Positions 25,232 through 33,404 of a DNA stretch of 64,000 bases are shown here, one piece after another (the first letter of the stretch is position 1; each line of letters begins with the position of its first letter). A program made the translations under genes and the position numbers. Under the pieces are notes generated by a model that saw only the letters and a list, made by a program, of their open reading frames with translations, searched no databases and was not told the origin of the DNA. This DNA comes from Leadbettera azotonutricia ZAS-9 (GTDB lineage Bacteria > Spirochaetota > Spirochaetia > Treponematales > Breznakiellaceae). The DNA lies in contig NC_015577.1 of the NCBI RefSeq assembly GCF_000214355.1, forward strand, positions 558,001-622,000, in the 5' to 3' direction.

Positions 25232-26947
25232 TTATTTCCGGCCTTTTAAAGGAAGCTTCGGTTTATTCCTGTCAAAGAAATACCGCGCCCCATCCCATTC
25301 GTAGAGCTGGGGCGGGGTGTATGCTTCCCCTGAAGGAAGCGCTGCTCTTGCCGTATCTTCAGAAAGCTCTATATTGGTAACATAGCCGATTTCACTATTG
25401 CTGTTGCTAGTCGAATTAGTGTTGGTGTTGAAGGTCAGGAGATAATTGCCCCCTGACGCCGGCGGAGCGGAATTAATTGTTTCGGCGGTTTTGTTGATAA
25501 CCGCATAGCGTATGTTGTTGCCGTACGGGGCGCCCGAAGGCAGGGTCAGGGATGATGCAAGAGGGCTGAATACCCCCTCCCCCGGCGCCAGATTCCAATG
25601 GTGGGTTTTGCGGTAATCATTTGGAAGCTCTTTGGTATTCAGATCGTTATACCTGATTTGTCCTTTATAGCCGACATATTTATTTGCATTGTTGCTGCAG
25701 ATTAGGTTGGCGGCATACCAGGTACTGAGGAGAGTGTTCCAGTCGGAAAGACTGTTGTTAATTCGGGAGGAAGCGGCCTGGGTAACCGCCCGGTAATCAG
25801 TCTCCGAAGAATTAATTATATTTTTATAAATTTCTACATCATTGGAGGCATGGATCCTGAGCCATTGGAAGAAAAGGTAGTCTGTCGCATAATTCGCCAG
25901 AATATCATCTATCCATTCATCCTCCCATACAAAAAAATTATTGCCCTGGACAATGGAGCCGAAGGGATCTTGTTTGAAATACTCAATCCGGTCTTTCTGG
26001 CTGCCCCCGTAGATATATTCCGCCGCGCTTGCAAGCCCTTCATCGATCCACAAGTCCATCGCGTTTTTGCCCGGACTTGCCCCGCGATGGAGGGAAAAAT
26101 TTATCAGGTGCTGCAGCTCGTGGGCCATGGTGCTATAGGTTTGGGACATATTTTCACTGATGCCTACCTTAGCCGGCCAGGTATCGATATAGAGCATATC
26201 CGCCTTATTGGAATGTTCGTCGTTTAGAAGCATATCAATCTCGTAGAAAAAACCCGCCGTATACGCGTTGGATGTCTTCCCGTCGTAGCCGTCCTGGATA
26301 TCCAGCATCAGGAGGATGACCTTATTGTTGCTGTCCACGTCCCTGGGAGCGCCAAAGGCGCCGGTGATTTTGCCGTAAATGTTATTATCAAATTCATTTG
26401 CGATTTTTCCGGCCAGCTCGCTGTTGATTTCGGGAGCATTGTTCGTGTAATCGGATATTTCAGCGTAGACTATGCAATGCTGCCCGGTTTTTGCTTTTTT
26501 TGCCCAGGTTTTGTAGAAGCTGCCTTCGGCGGTTAAATCCGCGGCCCAAAAAGCTGTATCCCCGGCGTCCGTGTCAGGGGTGCGGCATTGAACAGCGGCA
26601 GACTGGCTGCTGGTTCCCGTATTGTTGCGGGCTGCTATTTTATAACGATAAATTGTATTTTTTATCCGGCCTGCATCAGTATAGGATGTCCCGGTCAAGG
26701 TTTGGATCTCCTCGAAAGGTCCGAATGATCCATTGAGTTTGGCGGATCGGTACAGCATATATTCGGATGTCCCAAAGACATTATTCCAGTGAAGTTTGAC
26801 GACGGTCTCTGAATCAGCATAGGCCCTGAGGCCGCCGGGAGCAGCAGGCGTGAATTCCGGTGGAGATATTTCGCAGGAACTGAATGCCAGGGCCAGGGCT
26901 GCCAAAGCGGGCAGGAAGAACCATGAAAGTTTATGAGTATCCATCAC
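25232..26947 (-). CDS. Lipoprotein with FN3 domain and M30-like metallopeptidase domain
   Basis: A 571-residue putative lipoprotein (lipobox LAFSSCE, Cys near residue 25). Residues 35-123 form a fibronectin type III domain (PGGLRAYADSETVVKLHWNN, YMLYRS, TSYTDAG, YRYKIAARN). Residues 130-480 resemble the hyicolysin-like M30 peptidases, with the zinc motif HELQH at about 276-280 and a downstream DEGLASAAEYIYGG carrying the third ligand (Glu near 303). It probably acts at the cell surface on host or dietary protein (inference). It is followed directly by the small OB-like gene. Confidence 0.72.
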   Translation of the reverse strand: MMDTHKLSWFFLPALAALALAFSSCEISPPEFTPAAPGGLRAYADSETVVKLHWNNVFGTSEYMLYRSAKLNGSFGPFEEIQTLTGTSYTDAGRIKNTIYRYKIAARNNTGTSSQSAAVQCRTPDTDAGDTAFWAADLTAEGSFYKTWAKKAKTGQHCIVYAEISDYTNNAPEINSELAGKIANEFDNNIYGKITGAFGAPRDVDSNNKVILLMLDIQDGYDGKTSNAYTAGFFYEIDMLLNDEHSNKADMLYIDTWPAKVGISENMSQTYSTMAHELQHLINFSLHRGASPGKNAMDLWIDEGLASAAEYIYGGSQKDRIEYFKQDPFGSIVQGNNFFVWEDEWIDDILANYATDYLFFQWLRIHASNDVEIYKNIINSSETDYRAVTQAASSRINNSLSDWNTLLSTWYAANLICSNNANKYVGYKGQIRYNDLNTKELPNDYRKTHHWNLAPGEGVFSPLASSLTLPSGAPYGNNIRYAVINKTAETINSAPPASGGNYLLTFNTNTNSTSNSNSEIGYVTNIELSEDTARAALPSGEAYTPPQLYEWDGARYFFDRNKPKLPLKGRK

Positions 26948-26956
26948 TTTAGTATA

Positions 26957-27904
26957 TTAGATTTTCAGGCCCGCATCAAGAAAATCGTAGGCGGCCTTTT
27001 TTATTTCATCAGGGAATGAATGGCCTCCCTCGAAAAGCTGGGCTTTGAAGTTTTCCCCGTATCCCGCTTTCTCATAGCTTTCCTTTGCGGCGGAGGCTAT
27101 GGCCTCGGTCCCGTCCCTGGGGAATATGGCGTCATTGGCCCCGTTAGTCATCATAAAGCGCCGGGGGCAGATCTCCGATACCAGGGCAGGCAGATCCCCT
27201 GCTTCAAGCATCCCGGGAGTGAACATGGCAAAGTTGTGGTTTATCCTGTCCCGGAGTATGGCGGAGAGCCGGGATATGCCGCAGGAACAAACCGCCGCTT
27301 TTATCCGGGAATCGTAGAAGGCGAGCCAGGCGGTTTCTTGTCCGCCCAAAGAATGGCCTATAGCCCCGATCCTGCCGGGGTCCACTTCTTCCATCCCCGA
27401 AAGGATGCCCACCGCGCAGACAAGGTCGTGGAGATATTTTGCCTGCAAGGTAGAACCTTCCAGGATCAGTTTGCAGAACATGAAGCGTTCGTAATTCTCG
27501 CCATCCAAAACCTTGTTTTCCATCCGCCTGTATTCCGGCGGGCGGCGATCCTCAAAACAGAGATGATCCGGGCAAATGACGACATAACCCCTTTTGCAGA
27601 GATCCTTGCCGTAATGGTACATGGTGTTGCTGCTTAACCCCGCCGGCTCTGATTTGCCCACATAATATTCCCCCGCATGCTGGTGGGAGGCCACAATCCC
27701 CGGGTTTTTCCCCTGCCTGAAATTTTCAGGGTACAATAGATACGCAGCGACCCGCTCATCCTTTTCTACCTGGTACGAAACGGTCCCTATAAAGTATCCG
27801 TCTCGTTTCTCCATCCCGCTAAACACCGGGTCCAGTGCAGCCCCTTCAGGCATTTTTCCCAAGGTCTTGATTATCTTTTCCCTGGTTGATCTCGGCCCTT
27901 CCAT
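26957..27904 (-). CDS. Alpha/beta hydrolase (dienelactone/acetyl-xylan esterase-like)
   Basis: A 315-residue cytoplasmic hydrolase without a signal peptide. The nucleophile elbow is IGAIGHSLGGQETAWLAF near residue 192, preceded by GYVVICPDHLCFEDRR and followed by MTNGANDAIFPRDG (Asp) and LFEGGHSFPDEI (His), so the catalytic triad is complete. The fold resembles esterases of the dienelactone hydrolase or abhydrolase_7 type; the substrate is unknown. It ends 9 bp upstream of the M30-like gene. Confidence 0.82.
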   Translation of the reverse strand: MEGPRSTREKIIKTLGKMPEGAALDPVFSGMEKRDGYFIGTVSYQVEKDERVAAYLLYPENFRQGKNPGIVASHQHAGEYYVGKSEPAGLSSNTMYHYGKDLCKRGYVVICPDHLCFEDRRPPEYRRMENKVLDGENYERFMFCKLILEGSTLQAKYLHDLVCAVGILSGMEEVDPGRIGAIGHSLGGQETAWLAFYDSRIKAAVCSCGISRLSAILRDRINHNFAMFTPGMLEAGDLPALVSEICPRRFMMTNGANDAIFPRDGTEAIASAAKESYEKAGYGENFKAQLFEGGHSFPDEIKKAAYDFLDAGLKI

Positions 27905-27954
27905 GTTGCCACCTCTGGTTTGTTTTAATCAGATGGGGATTTATAGAATTGTTA

Positions 27955-28039
27955 CGGAGCAAGGGGGATTCGAACCCCCGGTACCTTGCGGCACAACGGT
28001 TTTCAAGACCGCCTCCTTCAACCACTCGGACATCGCTCC
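27955..28039 (-). tRNA. tRNA-Ser(UGA)
   Basis: Acceptor GGAGCGA/TTGCTCC, anticodon loop CTTGAAA, a long variable arm, and T-loop TTCGAAT. It is 85 nt and carries no encoded CCA. It is the last of three tandem serine tRNAs on the minus strand. Confidence 0.96.
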
Positions 28040-28051
28040 AAAAATAACCTA

Positions 28052-28138
28052 CGGAGAGAGAGGGATTCGAACCCTCGGTACTCTTTCAAGCACACACGCC
28101 TTCCAAGCGTGCACCTTCGACCACTCGGACATCTCTCC
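28052..28138 (-). tRNA. tRNA-Ser(GGA)
   Basis: Anticodon stem CACGC/GCGTG with loop TTGGAAG, class II variable arm TGTGCTTGAAAGAGTAC, and T-arm GAGGGTTCGAATCCCTC. Length is 87 nt with no encoded CCA. A 12-bp spacer separates it from tRNA-Ser(UGA). Confidence 0.96.
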
Positions 28139-28172
28139 AAAAATACCCATCTTTTGGCTGTAGATGCTTTTA

Positions 28173-28259
28173 CGGAGAGAGAGGGATTCGAACCCTCGGA
28201 GCCCGTAAGGGCTCTACGGTTTTCGAGACCGTCCGATTCGACCGCTCTCGCATCTCTCC
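28173..28259 (-). tRNA. tRNA-Ser(CGA)
   Basis: Anticodon loop CTCGAAA in stem ACGGT/ACCGT, variable arm with GAGCCC/GGGCTC, and the same acceptor and T-arm as tRNA-Ser(GGA). Length is 87 nt with no encoded CCA. It is first in the three-gene serine cluster. Confidence 0.96.
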
Positions 28260-28381
28260 AACACTGAAAATAAGGCATTTCTGTCCTATCCTGCTAAATT
28301 TAGCCATTCATCAGGGTATTTTGTTATATCACATTGGTTTCCAGCGTGTAAAGAGGCAGAAAGGGGATGCTTCCGGGACAA

Positions 28382-28570
28382 TTAGCGGTAAACTTCTATG
28401 CTGAATTTGTTGAGGTCCCCGCGGTAGCGGGCTATGGAAAATTCCACCGGCGAGGGGGCGTCGTCGGCATAGGCCACGGTTTTTACCAGGCTCAGGGCTT
28501 TGTTCTTGGCGATTTGCAGCAATTCGGCGGTTTGCTTGGGTGCGTTGATGGAAGTAAATGCGTTATCCAT
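28382..28570 (-). pseudogene. Remnant of a GntR-family regulator (C-terminal UTRA end)
   Basis: A 62-codon ORF whose C-terminus (PVEFSIARYRGDLNKFSIEVY) matches the last strands of the UTRA effector domain of GntR/HutC regulators, preceded by AELLQIAKNKALSLVKTVAYADDA, the usual segment before it. The DNA-binding half and most of the effector domain are missing. AAGGAG lies about 9 nt upstream of the ATG, so a truncated product could still be made. It follows eda by 23 bp on the same strand and is probably the stump of that operon's regulator. Confidence 0.6.
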
Positions 28571-28593
28571 GCCTGATGCTCCTTGATTGTCTA

Positions 28594-29241
28594 TTACTGA
28601 CGCTTTTGCTTTATTATCTCAACTGATTGTGCGCATATTTTTGTAACTAGTGAATAATCTCCGTCATTTATGGCCATGCGGTCACAAAGCCAGCCGCCGC
28701 CAACAGCCAACACCTGTGGAATACTGTATTCTGCCAGATTATTTAGATCAATACCACCGGTAGGGATGAATTTTACATGCGGAAAGGGACCTGAAAGGGC
28801 TTTTATCGCCTTAATGCCCCCGTATACATTGGCAGGGAAAAATTTGACCACGCTGAGCCCTTTATTGAGGGCCATGGTAATTTCTGTGGGAGTAACGCAG
28901 CCGGGGAATACGGATACATTGTTTTTCAGGCAGTATTCGACAATAACCGGATCAAACCCGGGGGATACTATAAATGCCGCTCCCCGGGAAATGGCTTCTT
29001 TGCATTTTTCCAGGGAAAGCACGGTGCCTCCCCCCACGAGGATATCCGGACAGGCAGCGGCTGTTTTTTCAATAGCCGCAAGGCCGGCGGGGGTTCGCAG
29101 GGTTATTTCCATAATATCAACACCTCCGGCGGCCATAGCCTTTGCAGTATCCACTGCCCGTCCCGCATCATCCATGACCACCACCGGGATCAAACCGGTG
29201 GCCGCAATCCGTTCTGTTACGGTTAAATTATTTTCTTTCAT
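28594..29241 (-). CDS. eda: KDPG/KHG aldolase
   Basis: A 215-residue class I aldolase. The ATG at 29241 shares a base with the stop of the preceding ORF (TAATG); an ATG at 29253 would add four residues. Motifs are GLIPVVVMDD, MEITLRTP (catalytic Glu), ILVGGGTVLSLEKC, FIVSPGFDPVIVEYC, VFPGCVTPTEI, VVKFFPANVYGG (Schiff-base Lys) and FIPTGGID. It splits 2-keto-3-deoxy-6-phosphogluconate to pyruvate and glyceraldehyde-3-P. Both neighbours are gene fragments, so it is the survivor of a decayed sugar-acid operon. Confidence 0.93.
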   Translation of the reverse strand: MKENNLTVTERIAATGLIPVVVMDDAGRAVDTAKAMAAGGVDIMEITLRTPAGLAAIEKTAAACPDILVGGGTVLSLEKCKEAISRGAAFIVSPGFDPVIVEYCLKNNVSVFPGCVTPTEITMALNKGLSVVKFFPANVYGGIKAIKALSGPFPHVKFIPTGGIDLNNLAEYSIPQVLAVGGGWLCDRMAINDGDYSLVTKICAQSVEIIKQKRQ

Positions 29242-29498
29242 TATTGCACCCATTTAGGATTATCTATCATTTGCGGCTTGCCGTCACTGCCTTCGACCAC
29301 AAGTTTGCGATATCCCTTTGTTTCGATGGTGGCGTAATTATGGCCGGCATCTCCGCGGAAGACAAAAAAAGAAACCATGGGAATTTTCCCGGTATTTATG
29401 CTGCGGTGGGCATAACTGCTACAGGCTAAGCCCTCTAGAAGAACTGGATAGTAAAGACCTGGGGCTGTTGGAAATTTGGTAAACTGATTATACAGTAA
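29241..29498 (-). pseudogene. 3' fragment of an unidentified gene upstream of eda
   Basis: On the minus strand 85 sense codons stay open from an upstream TAG to the TAA that overlaps the eda ATG. The product looks protein-like (FPTAPGLYYPVLLEGLACSS, MVSFFVFRGDAGHNYATIE, GYRKLVVEGSDGKP) but has no start codon or ribosome site near its 5' end; the first ATG is at 29378. The coupled stop implies it was once a complete operon gene. I do not recognise the family. Its 5' side is cut about 50 bp from tRNA-Arg(GCG). Confidence 0.5.
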
Positions 29499-29549
29499 CT
29501 ATTCGCATATCTGTGAGCTAATTCTTCACGACGTAACAAATTAGTTTAA

Positions 29550-29623
29550 TGAGGCTGACACGATTCGAACGTGCGACCTGCAGATCCGCAATCTGCTGCT
29601 CTATCCATCTGAGCTACAACCTC
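29550..29623 (-). tRNA. tRNA-Arg(GCG)
   Basis: Acceptor GAGGTTG/CAGCCTC with discriminator A, D-arm GCTC-AGATGGATA-GAGC with the Arg-typical A20, anticodon stem GCAGA/TCTGC with loop TTGCGGA, T-arm GCACG-TTCGAAT-CGTGT. Anticodon GCG reads CGC and CGU. Most bacteria instead use A34 edited to inosine (ICG), so the G34 is unusual. Length is 74 nt with no encoded CCA. Confidence 0.93.
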
Positions 29624-29628
29624 TAATT

Positions 29629-29678
29629 GAGTTTTGCAAGGCAAAACTCACAAACCAAAAATCCACAGGATTTTTGGT
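29629..29678. repeat. Two perfect hairpins between tRNA genes
   Basis: GAGTTTTGC-AAG-GCAAAACTC occupies 29629-29649, and an 11-bp stem (ACCAAAAATCC / GGATTTTTGGT) with a 3-nt loop occupies 29654-29678. They fill the spacer between tRNA-Ser(GCU) and tRNA-Arg(GCG), both on the minus strand. They may be processing or termination structures; neither has a convincing T-run. Confidence 0.7.
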
Positions 29679-29680
29679 AA

Positions 29681-29768
29681 CGGAGCAGGGGGGATTCGAA
29701 CCCCCGGTACCCGGTGAAGGTACGACGGTTTAGCAAACCGTTGGTTTCGGCCACTCACCCACCGCTCC
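29681..29768 (-). tRNA. tRNA-Ser(GCU)
   Basis: Acceptor GGAGCGG/CTGCTCC, anticodon stem ACGGT/ACCGT with loop TTGCTAA, a long variable arm (CGTACCTTCACCGGGTAC) and T-arm GGGGGTTCGAATCCCCC. It reads AGC/AGU. Together with the three genes at 28 kb it completes the serine set in this window. Length is 88 nt with no encoded CCA. Confidence 0.96.
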
Positions 29769-29866
29769 AAAGATAGATATTTACGATAATGGAAAATTGG
29801 CTTGATGTCAAGGCAGGGGAGAGGGTACACTTTAGGGGATTGTAATGTATTTAATGGAGGGAAACT

Positions 29867-30853
29867 ATGCTGAATGTGGGGTTGATCAGTTCCTGGCATG
29901 TGCATGCTGAAGGGTATGCCAAGGAGTTGGCGGCGAGCGGAAAGGCGAAGAATGTGGTGCTTTGGGACGAAAATCCTGAGAAGGGAAGGGCCAAGGCTGC
30001 TACATGGAAGGTTGAATTCGAGGCGGATTATGACAAATTCATAGCCCGCAAGGATTTTAGCGCCGTGGTGTGCGGTTCTCCGACCACTATGCACCCCAGT
30101 TTGCTGTCAAAAGCGGCGGCGGCGGGGAAGGATATATTCACCGAGAAGCTTTTGGCGGTCACAACGGCGGATGCCGAGAAGCTGGCAGCCGAAATTAAGA
30201 AGGCGGGGGTGGTTTTCACCATTTCCCTGCCTCTCAGGGCGAATCCTGCGGTACTTTACGTGAAGAAGCTTGTGGATTCGGGCAGCCTGGGCAGGGTAAC
30301 CGGGGCAAGGTTCCGCCGCAGCCACAGCGGGGTGAGCGACCGCTGGCTTCCTGATTACTGGTTTGATGTTTCCAAGACCGGGGGCGGGGCCATGATGGAT
30401 CTGGGGGCCCACCCGGTGTATTTGCTTTCTTTCCTTTTCGGCGCGCCGAAACGGCTCACCGCCCTGACATCGAAGCCTTTCAATACCTCATCCGACGAGA
30501 ACGCCATCGGGATTGCGGAATTCAAGGATGGGATTCTGGGTATGATGGAGACTGCTTTTGTTACTTACGGGGTGCCCGATCTCCTTGAAGTGTACGGAAC
30601 CGAGGGGTCGGTGTTCATGGAAGGGTCCGAGGTGCGGGTTACTACCAAGGCCCTGGACGCCATTGCGTACGCCGATGCCAAGCCAAAGACGCTTCCGCCG
30701 GCCAATCCCACGCCGCTCATGCAGTTCGTGGACGCCTGTATAAACCGTACCGGAAGCCCTGAATATTTTGGATTGGATGATGCGGTACTTATGACCCGGA
30801 TGATCGAAGCGGTGTACCGCTCCGACCAGTCCGGGCAGACGATTGTTTTCTAG
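29867..30853 (+). CDS. Gfo/Idh/MocA family oxidoreductase with variant EKP motif
   Basis: A 328-residue protein with the family Rossmann fold (MLNVGLISSWHVHAEGYAKEL) and C-terminal domain (GGGAMMDLGAHPVYLLSFLFG). The glycine pattern is degenerate: SSWHVHAEG replaces GxGxxG/A. The catalytic EKP is EKL (FTEKLLAVTTADAEKLA), so Pro is lost while the Lys is kept. This divergence suggests altered cofactor handling or loss of dehydrogenase activity. GGAGGG precedes the ATG. It stands alone, convergent with the transketolase gene. Confidence 0.82.
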   Translation: MLNVGLISSWHVHAEGYAKELAASGKAKNVVLWDENPEKGRAKAATWKVEFEADYDKFIARKDFSAVVCGSPTTMHPSLLSKAAAAGKDIFTEKLLAVTTADAEKLAAEIKKAGVVFTISLPLRANPAVLYVKKLVDSGSLGRVTGARFRRSHSGVSDRWLPDYWFDVSKTGGGAMMDLGAHPVYLLSFLFGAPKRLTALTSKPFNTSSDENAIGIAEFKDGILGMMETAFVTYGVPDLLEVYGTEGSVFMEGSEVRVTTKALDAIAYADAKPKTLPPANPTPLMQFVDACINRTGSPEYFGLDDAVLMTRMIEAVYRSDQSGQTIVF

Positions 30854-30884
30854 ATTCTTCTATAAAAGATTCACGATTGTCAGT

Positions 30885-32855
30885 CTAGCGGCTGATAATC
30901 GCAGCCAGGGCCGCTGATGTGAAGCCCAGGTGTTCCGCCACTTTCGGGGCGGGGCCTGATTCGCCGAAGCGGTCTATGCTGAGTATGTCTTCGCTCTTTG
31001 CCCAGCGTTCCCAGCCTTGGCTGATGCCTGCTTCGCAGACTATGACCCGTGCGCCGGGGGGGACTATCGCGTCCCTGATAGCAGCGGGTTGGGACTCAAA
31101 GAGTTCCCTGCTGATCATCGAAACCACCTGAACCTTTTTCCCTGATTTCTCGGCCGCCTCAAGGGCGAGGCTCACCTCGGAACCGGTGGCTATGACCACC
31201 GCGTCAGGTTTGCCTGCGGCTTTTTTGGCGATGTACGCGCCGGTGCGGATGGAGTTTTTCCATTCCGGGTCGTCCTTGACAAAGACCGTGAGGTTCTGGC
31301 GGGAGAGGGCAAGGCAAATGGGGCCGTCTGTCCGTTCCATGGCCATGGCCCAGGCTTCGGCGGTTTCTTCGGCGTCCGCAGGGCGGAGCACCCGCACATT
31401 GGGGATGGCCCTGAGAGCCGCCAGATGTTCAATGGGCTGGTGGGTGGGGCCGTCCTCGCCGACATAGATGGAGTCGTGGGTAAGGACGTAAATTACGGGC
31501 TGCTTCATCAGGGCTGAAAGGCGCAGTGCAGGGCGAAGGTAATCCGAGAACACCATGAAGGTTGCGCAGAAGGAGCGGAAACCACCGTGAAGGGTGATGC
31601 CGTTGGCAATGGCCGCCATGCCGAATTCCCTGATGCCGAAGTGAAGATATCTGCCGCCCCTGTCAGAGGCTGAATAGGCGGTGGTATTGGGGAGGCCCAC
31701 GGCGTTGGGGCCCTTGAGGTCTGCGGCGCCGCCCACGAGGTTGAGGTTTGTATTGGCGATTGCCGCCAGGGCTTTGTTGCCCGCAGTACGGGTGGCGATC
31801 TTATCGCCTATGGCAAAGCTGGGGAGGCTTGCGGCGGCAGCCTTTCCTGAATAGAAGGCGTCCCATTCCTTTTTCTTGTCCGGGTTTTCTTTGGCCCAGG
31901 CGTCAAAATTGACCTGCCACTTTTCGCGGGTCTTTTTCCATTCATCCTGTTTGGCTTTGAAGTAGGATTGGGCCTCCGGGGCAACGTAGAATTCGCCCCC
32001 AGGGCCTTCGGGGATGCCCAGGGCTTTTTTCGCCGCCGCAATTTCCTCGGGCCCAAGGGGCGCGCCGTGTATGTCGGCGGTGTTCTGCTTGGTGGGGGCC
32101 CCTTTTCCGATGATGGACGTGAGTATGATGAGGCTGGGCTTTTTGGTTTCTGCCTTGGCCTGGGCGGTGAGCTTGGCAATGCCGTCAAAATCGTACATGG
32201 AACCTTTAAGCACCTGCCAGCCGTAGGCTTCGTAGCGTTTGGCCGCATCTTCGGTGAATGAAAGTTCAGTACTGCCGTCTATGGTGATCTTGTTGGAATC
32301 ATAAAACACGATGAGCTTGCCCAGGCCCAGGTGGCCAGCCAGGGAAGAGGCTTCGGCGGAGACTCCTTCCTGGAGACAGCCGTCCCCTGCCAGCGCGTAG
32401 GTGTAATGATCCACGATGGTGTGATTTGAGGTGTTGAACCGGGCTGCCAGCATGGTTTCGGCGATGGCCATGCCAACAGAGGTGGCAAGACCCTGGCCCA
32501 GGGGGCCGGTGGTCATTTCGATACCCTCGGCAGCGCCGTATTCGGGGTGGCCTGCGGCGGCGGAACCCACCTGCCTGAAGCTCTTAATCGCGTCTATGCC
32601 CATGCCCTTGTAACCCGAAAGGTGAAGCAGGGAATAGAGGAACATGGAGCCATGCCCGGCCGAGAGTACGAAGCGATCCCGGTCGGGCCATTTTGGCGAC
32701 GAGGGATCGTGGCGGAGCAATTCGCCGTAGAGGATTGCGCCCAGCTCCGCTGCGCCCAAAACAACCCCGGGGTGGCCTGAATTGGCCTTCTGAATGGCGT
32801 CCATCGCCAGGCCCCGTATCGAAAGGGCAACCTTTTCCAATGCTTTAGTGTCCAT
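30885..32855 (-). CDS. tkt: Transketolase
   Basis: A 656-residue thiamine diphosphate enzyme of full length. The TPP motif is [23 protein letters not shown]...YDSN near 155-190; the pyrimidine domain has [19 protein letters not shown], the transketolase signature with the catalytic Glu, and [22 protein letters not shown]. It moves two-carbon units in the pentose phosphate pathway, taking the xylulose-5-P made by AraB/AraD. The gene ends 50 bp after the PtsN-like gene on the same strand. Confidence 0.96.
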   Translation of the reverse strand: MDTKALEKVALSIRGLAMDAIQKANSGHPGVVLGAAELGAILYGELLRHDPSSPKWPDRDRFVLSAGHGSMFLYSLLHLSGYKGMGIDAIKSFRQVGSAAAGHPEYGAAEGIEMTTGPLGQGLATSVGMAIAETMLAARFNTSNHTIVDHYTYALAGDGCLQEGVSAEASSLAGHLGLGKLIVFYDSNKITIDGSTELSFTEDAAKRYEAYGWQVLKGSMYDFDGIAKLTAQAKAETKKPSLIILTSIIGKGAPTKQNTADIHGAPLGPEEIAAAKKALGIPEGPGGEFYVAPEAQSYFKAKQDEWKKTREKWQVNFDAWAKENPDKKKEWDAFYSGKAAAASLPSFAIGDKIATRTAGNKALAAIANTNLNLVGGAADLKGPNAVGLPNTTAYSASDRGGRYLHFGIREFGMAAIANGITLHGGFRSFCATFMVFSDYLRPALRLSALMKQPVIYVLTHDSIYVGEDGPTHQPIEHLAALRAIPNVRVLRPADAEETAEAWAMAMERTDGPICLALSRQNLTVFVKDDPEWKNSIRTGAYIAKKAAGKPDAVVIATGSEVSLALEAAEKSGKKVQVVSMISRELFESQPAAIRDAIVPPGARVIVCEAGISQGWERWAKSEDILSIDRFGESGPAPKVAEHLGFTSAALAAIISR

Positions 32856-32905
32856 GTCATTACTCCTTGTAACGTTGTTATTTTAAAAGAAATCGGCGGG
32901 CTTTT

Positions 32906-33391
32906 CTATTTCCAGTCCCGTTCCGTATCTTTAATGAACTTGATGATATCCTCTTTGGGAACCCTCTTTTTGAGGAGTTTCAAAAATGCATCCTGCTGGC
33001 AGAAGAAGGTGATTTTTGAAAGCGTGTGGAGATGAAGCTTTGCAGAGGCTGAAACAATGAGTATCAGGGTGTCAACGGGCCTGCCGTCCAGGGCATTCCA
33101 ATCCACAGGATGCTCCAGAAAGGCCAGGGCCGCAAATTGATCTTCGCTTTTGCTGACAGCCGGGTTCCTCGGATGGGGCAGGGCAATACCCCTGCCTATA
33201 GAAGTGGACATGAGGGCTTCCCGCTCCAGCACCGCGTTGAGGAGGGTTTCGTTTTGTATTGCTTCCTGGCGAGGCAGAAACCCAATAAGGGCTGTGAGCG
33301 CTTCCTTTGGATTGGCGCCTGGCACCTTATAGTAGATTCCTCCGTGTTCAATTAGTTCTCCAAAGCTTTCGCCGTTTTCTGAAATCCCCAT
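32906..33391 (-). CDS. PTS EIIA (Fru/Ntr) domain protein
   Basis: A 161-residue PTS_EIIA type-2 protein. The phospho-His lies in GRGIALPHPRNP, with DTLILIVSASAKLHLHTLSKITFFC after it. The ATG at 33391 follows GGGAGG; longer in-frame starts would run into the neighbouring gene. The N-terminal 35 residues (GESFGELIEHGGIYYKVPGANPKEALTALI) fit the usual EIIA-Ntr beginning. With no EIIB/C beside it, it is more likely regulatory (PtsN-like) than transport related. Confidence 0.85.
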   Translation of the reverse strand: MGISENGESFGELIEHGGIYYKVPGANPKEALTALIGFLPRQEAIQNETLLNAVLEREALMSTSIGRGIALPHPRNPAVSKSEDQFAALAFLEHPVDWNALDGRPVDTLILIVSASAKLHLHTLSKITFFCQQDAFLKLLKKRVPKEDIIKFIKDTERDWK

Positions 33392-33404
33392 TTTATCCTC
33401 CCTG

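Noticed and set aside
28617-28650. Resemblance of a segment near the eda 3' end to the 18080 inverted-repeat arm
   Set aside because: The match is short and interrupted, and the segment encodes the eda C-terminus, so chance is the better explanation.
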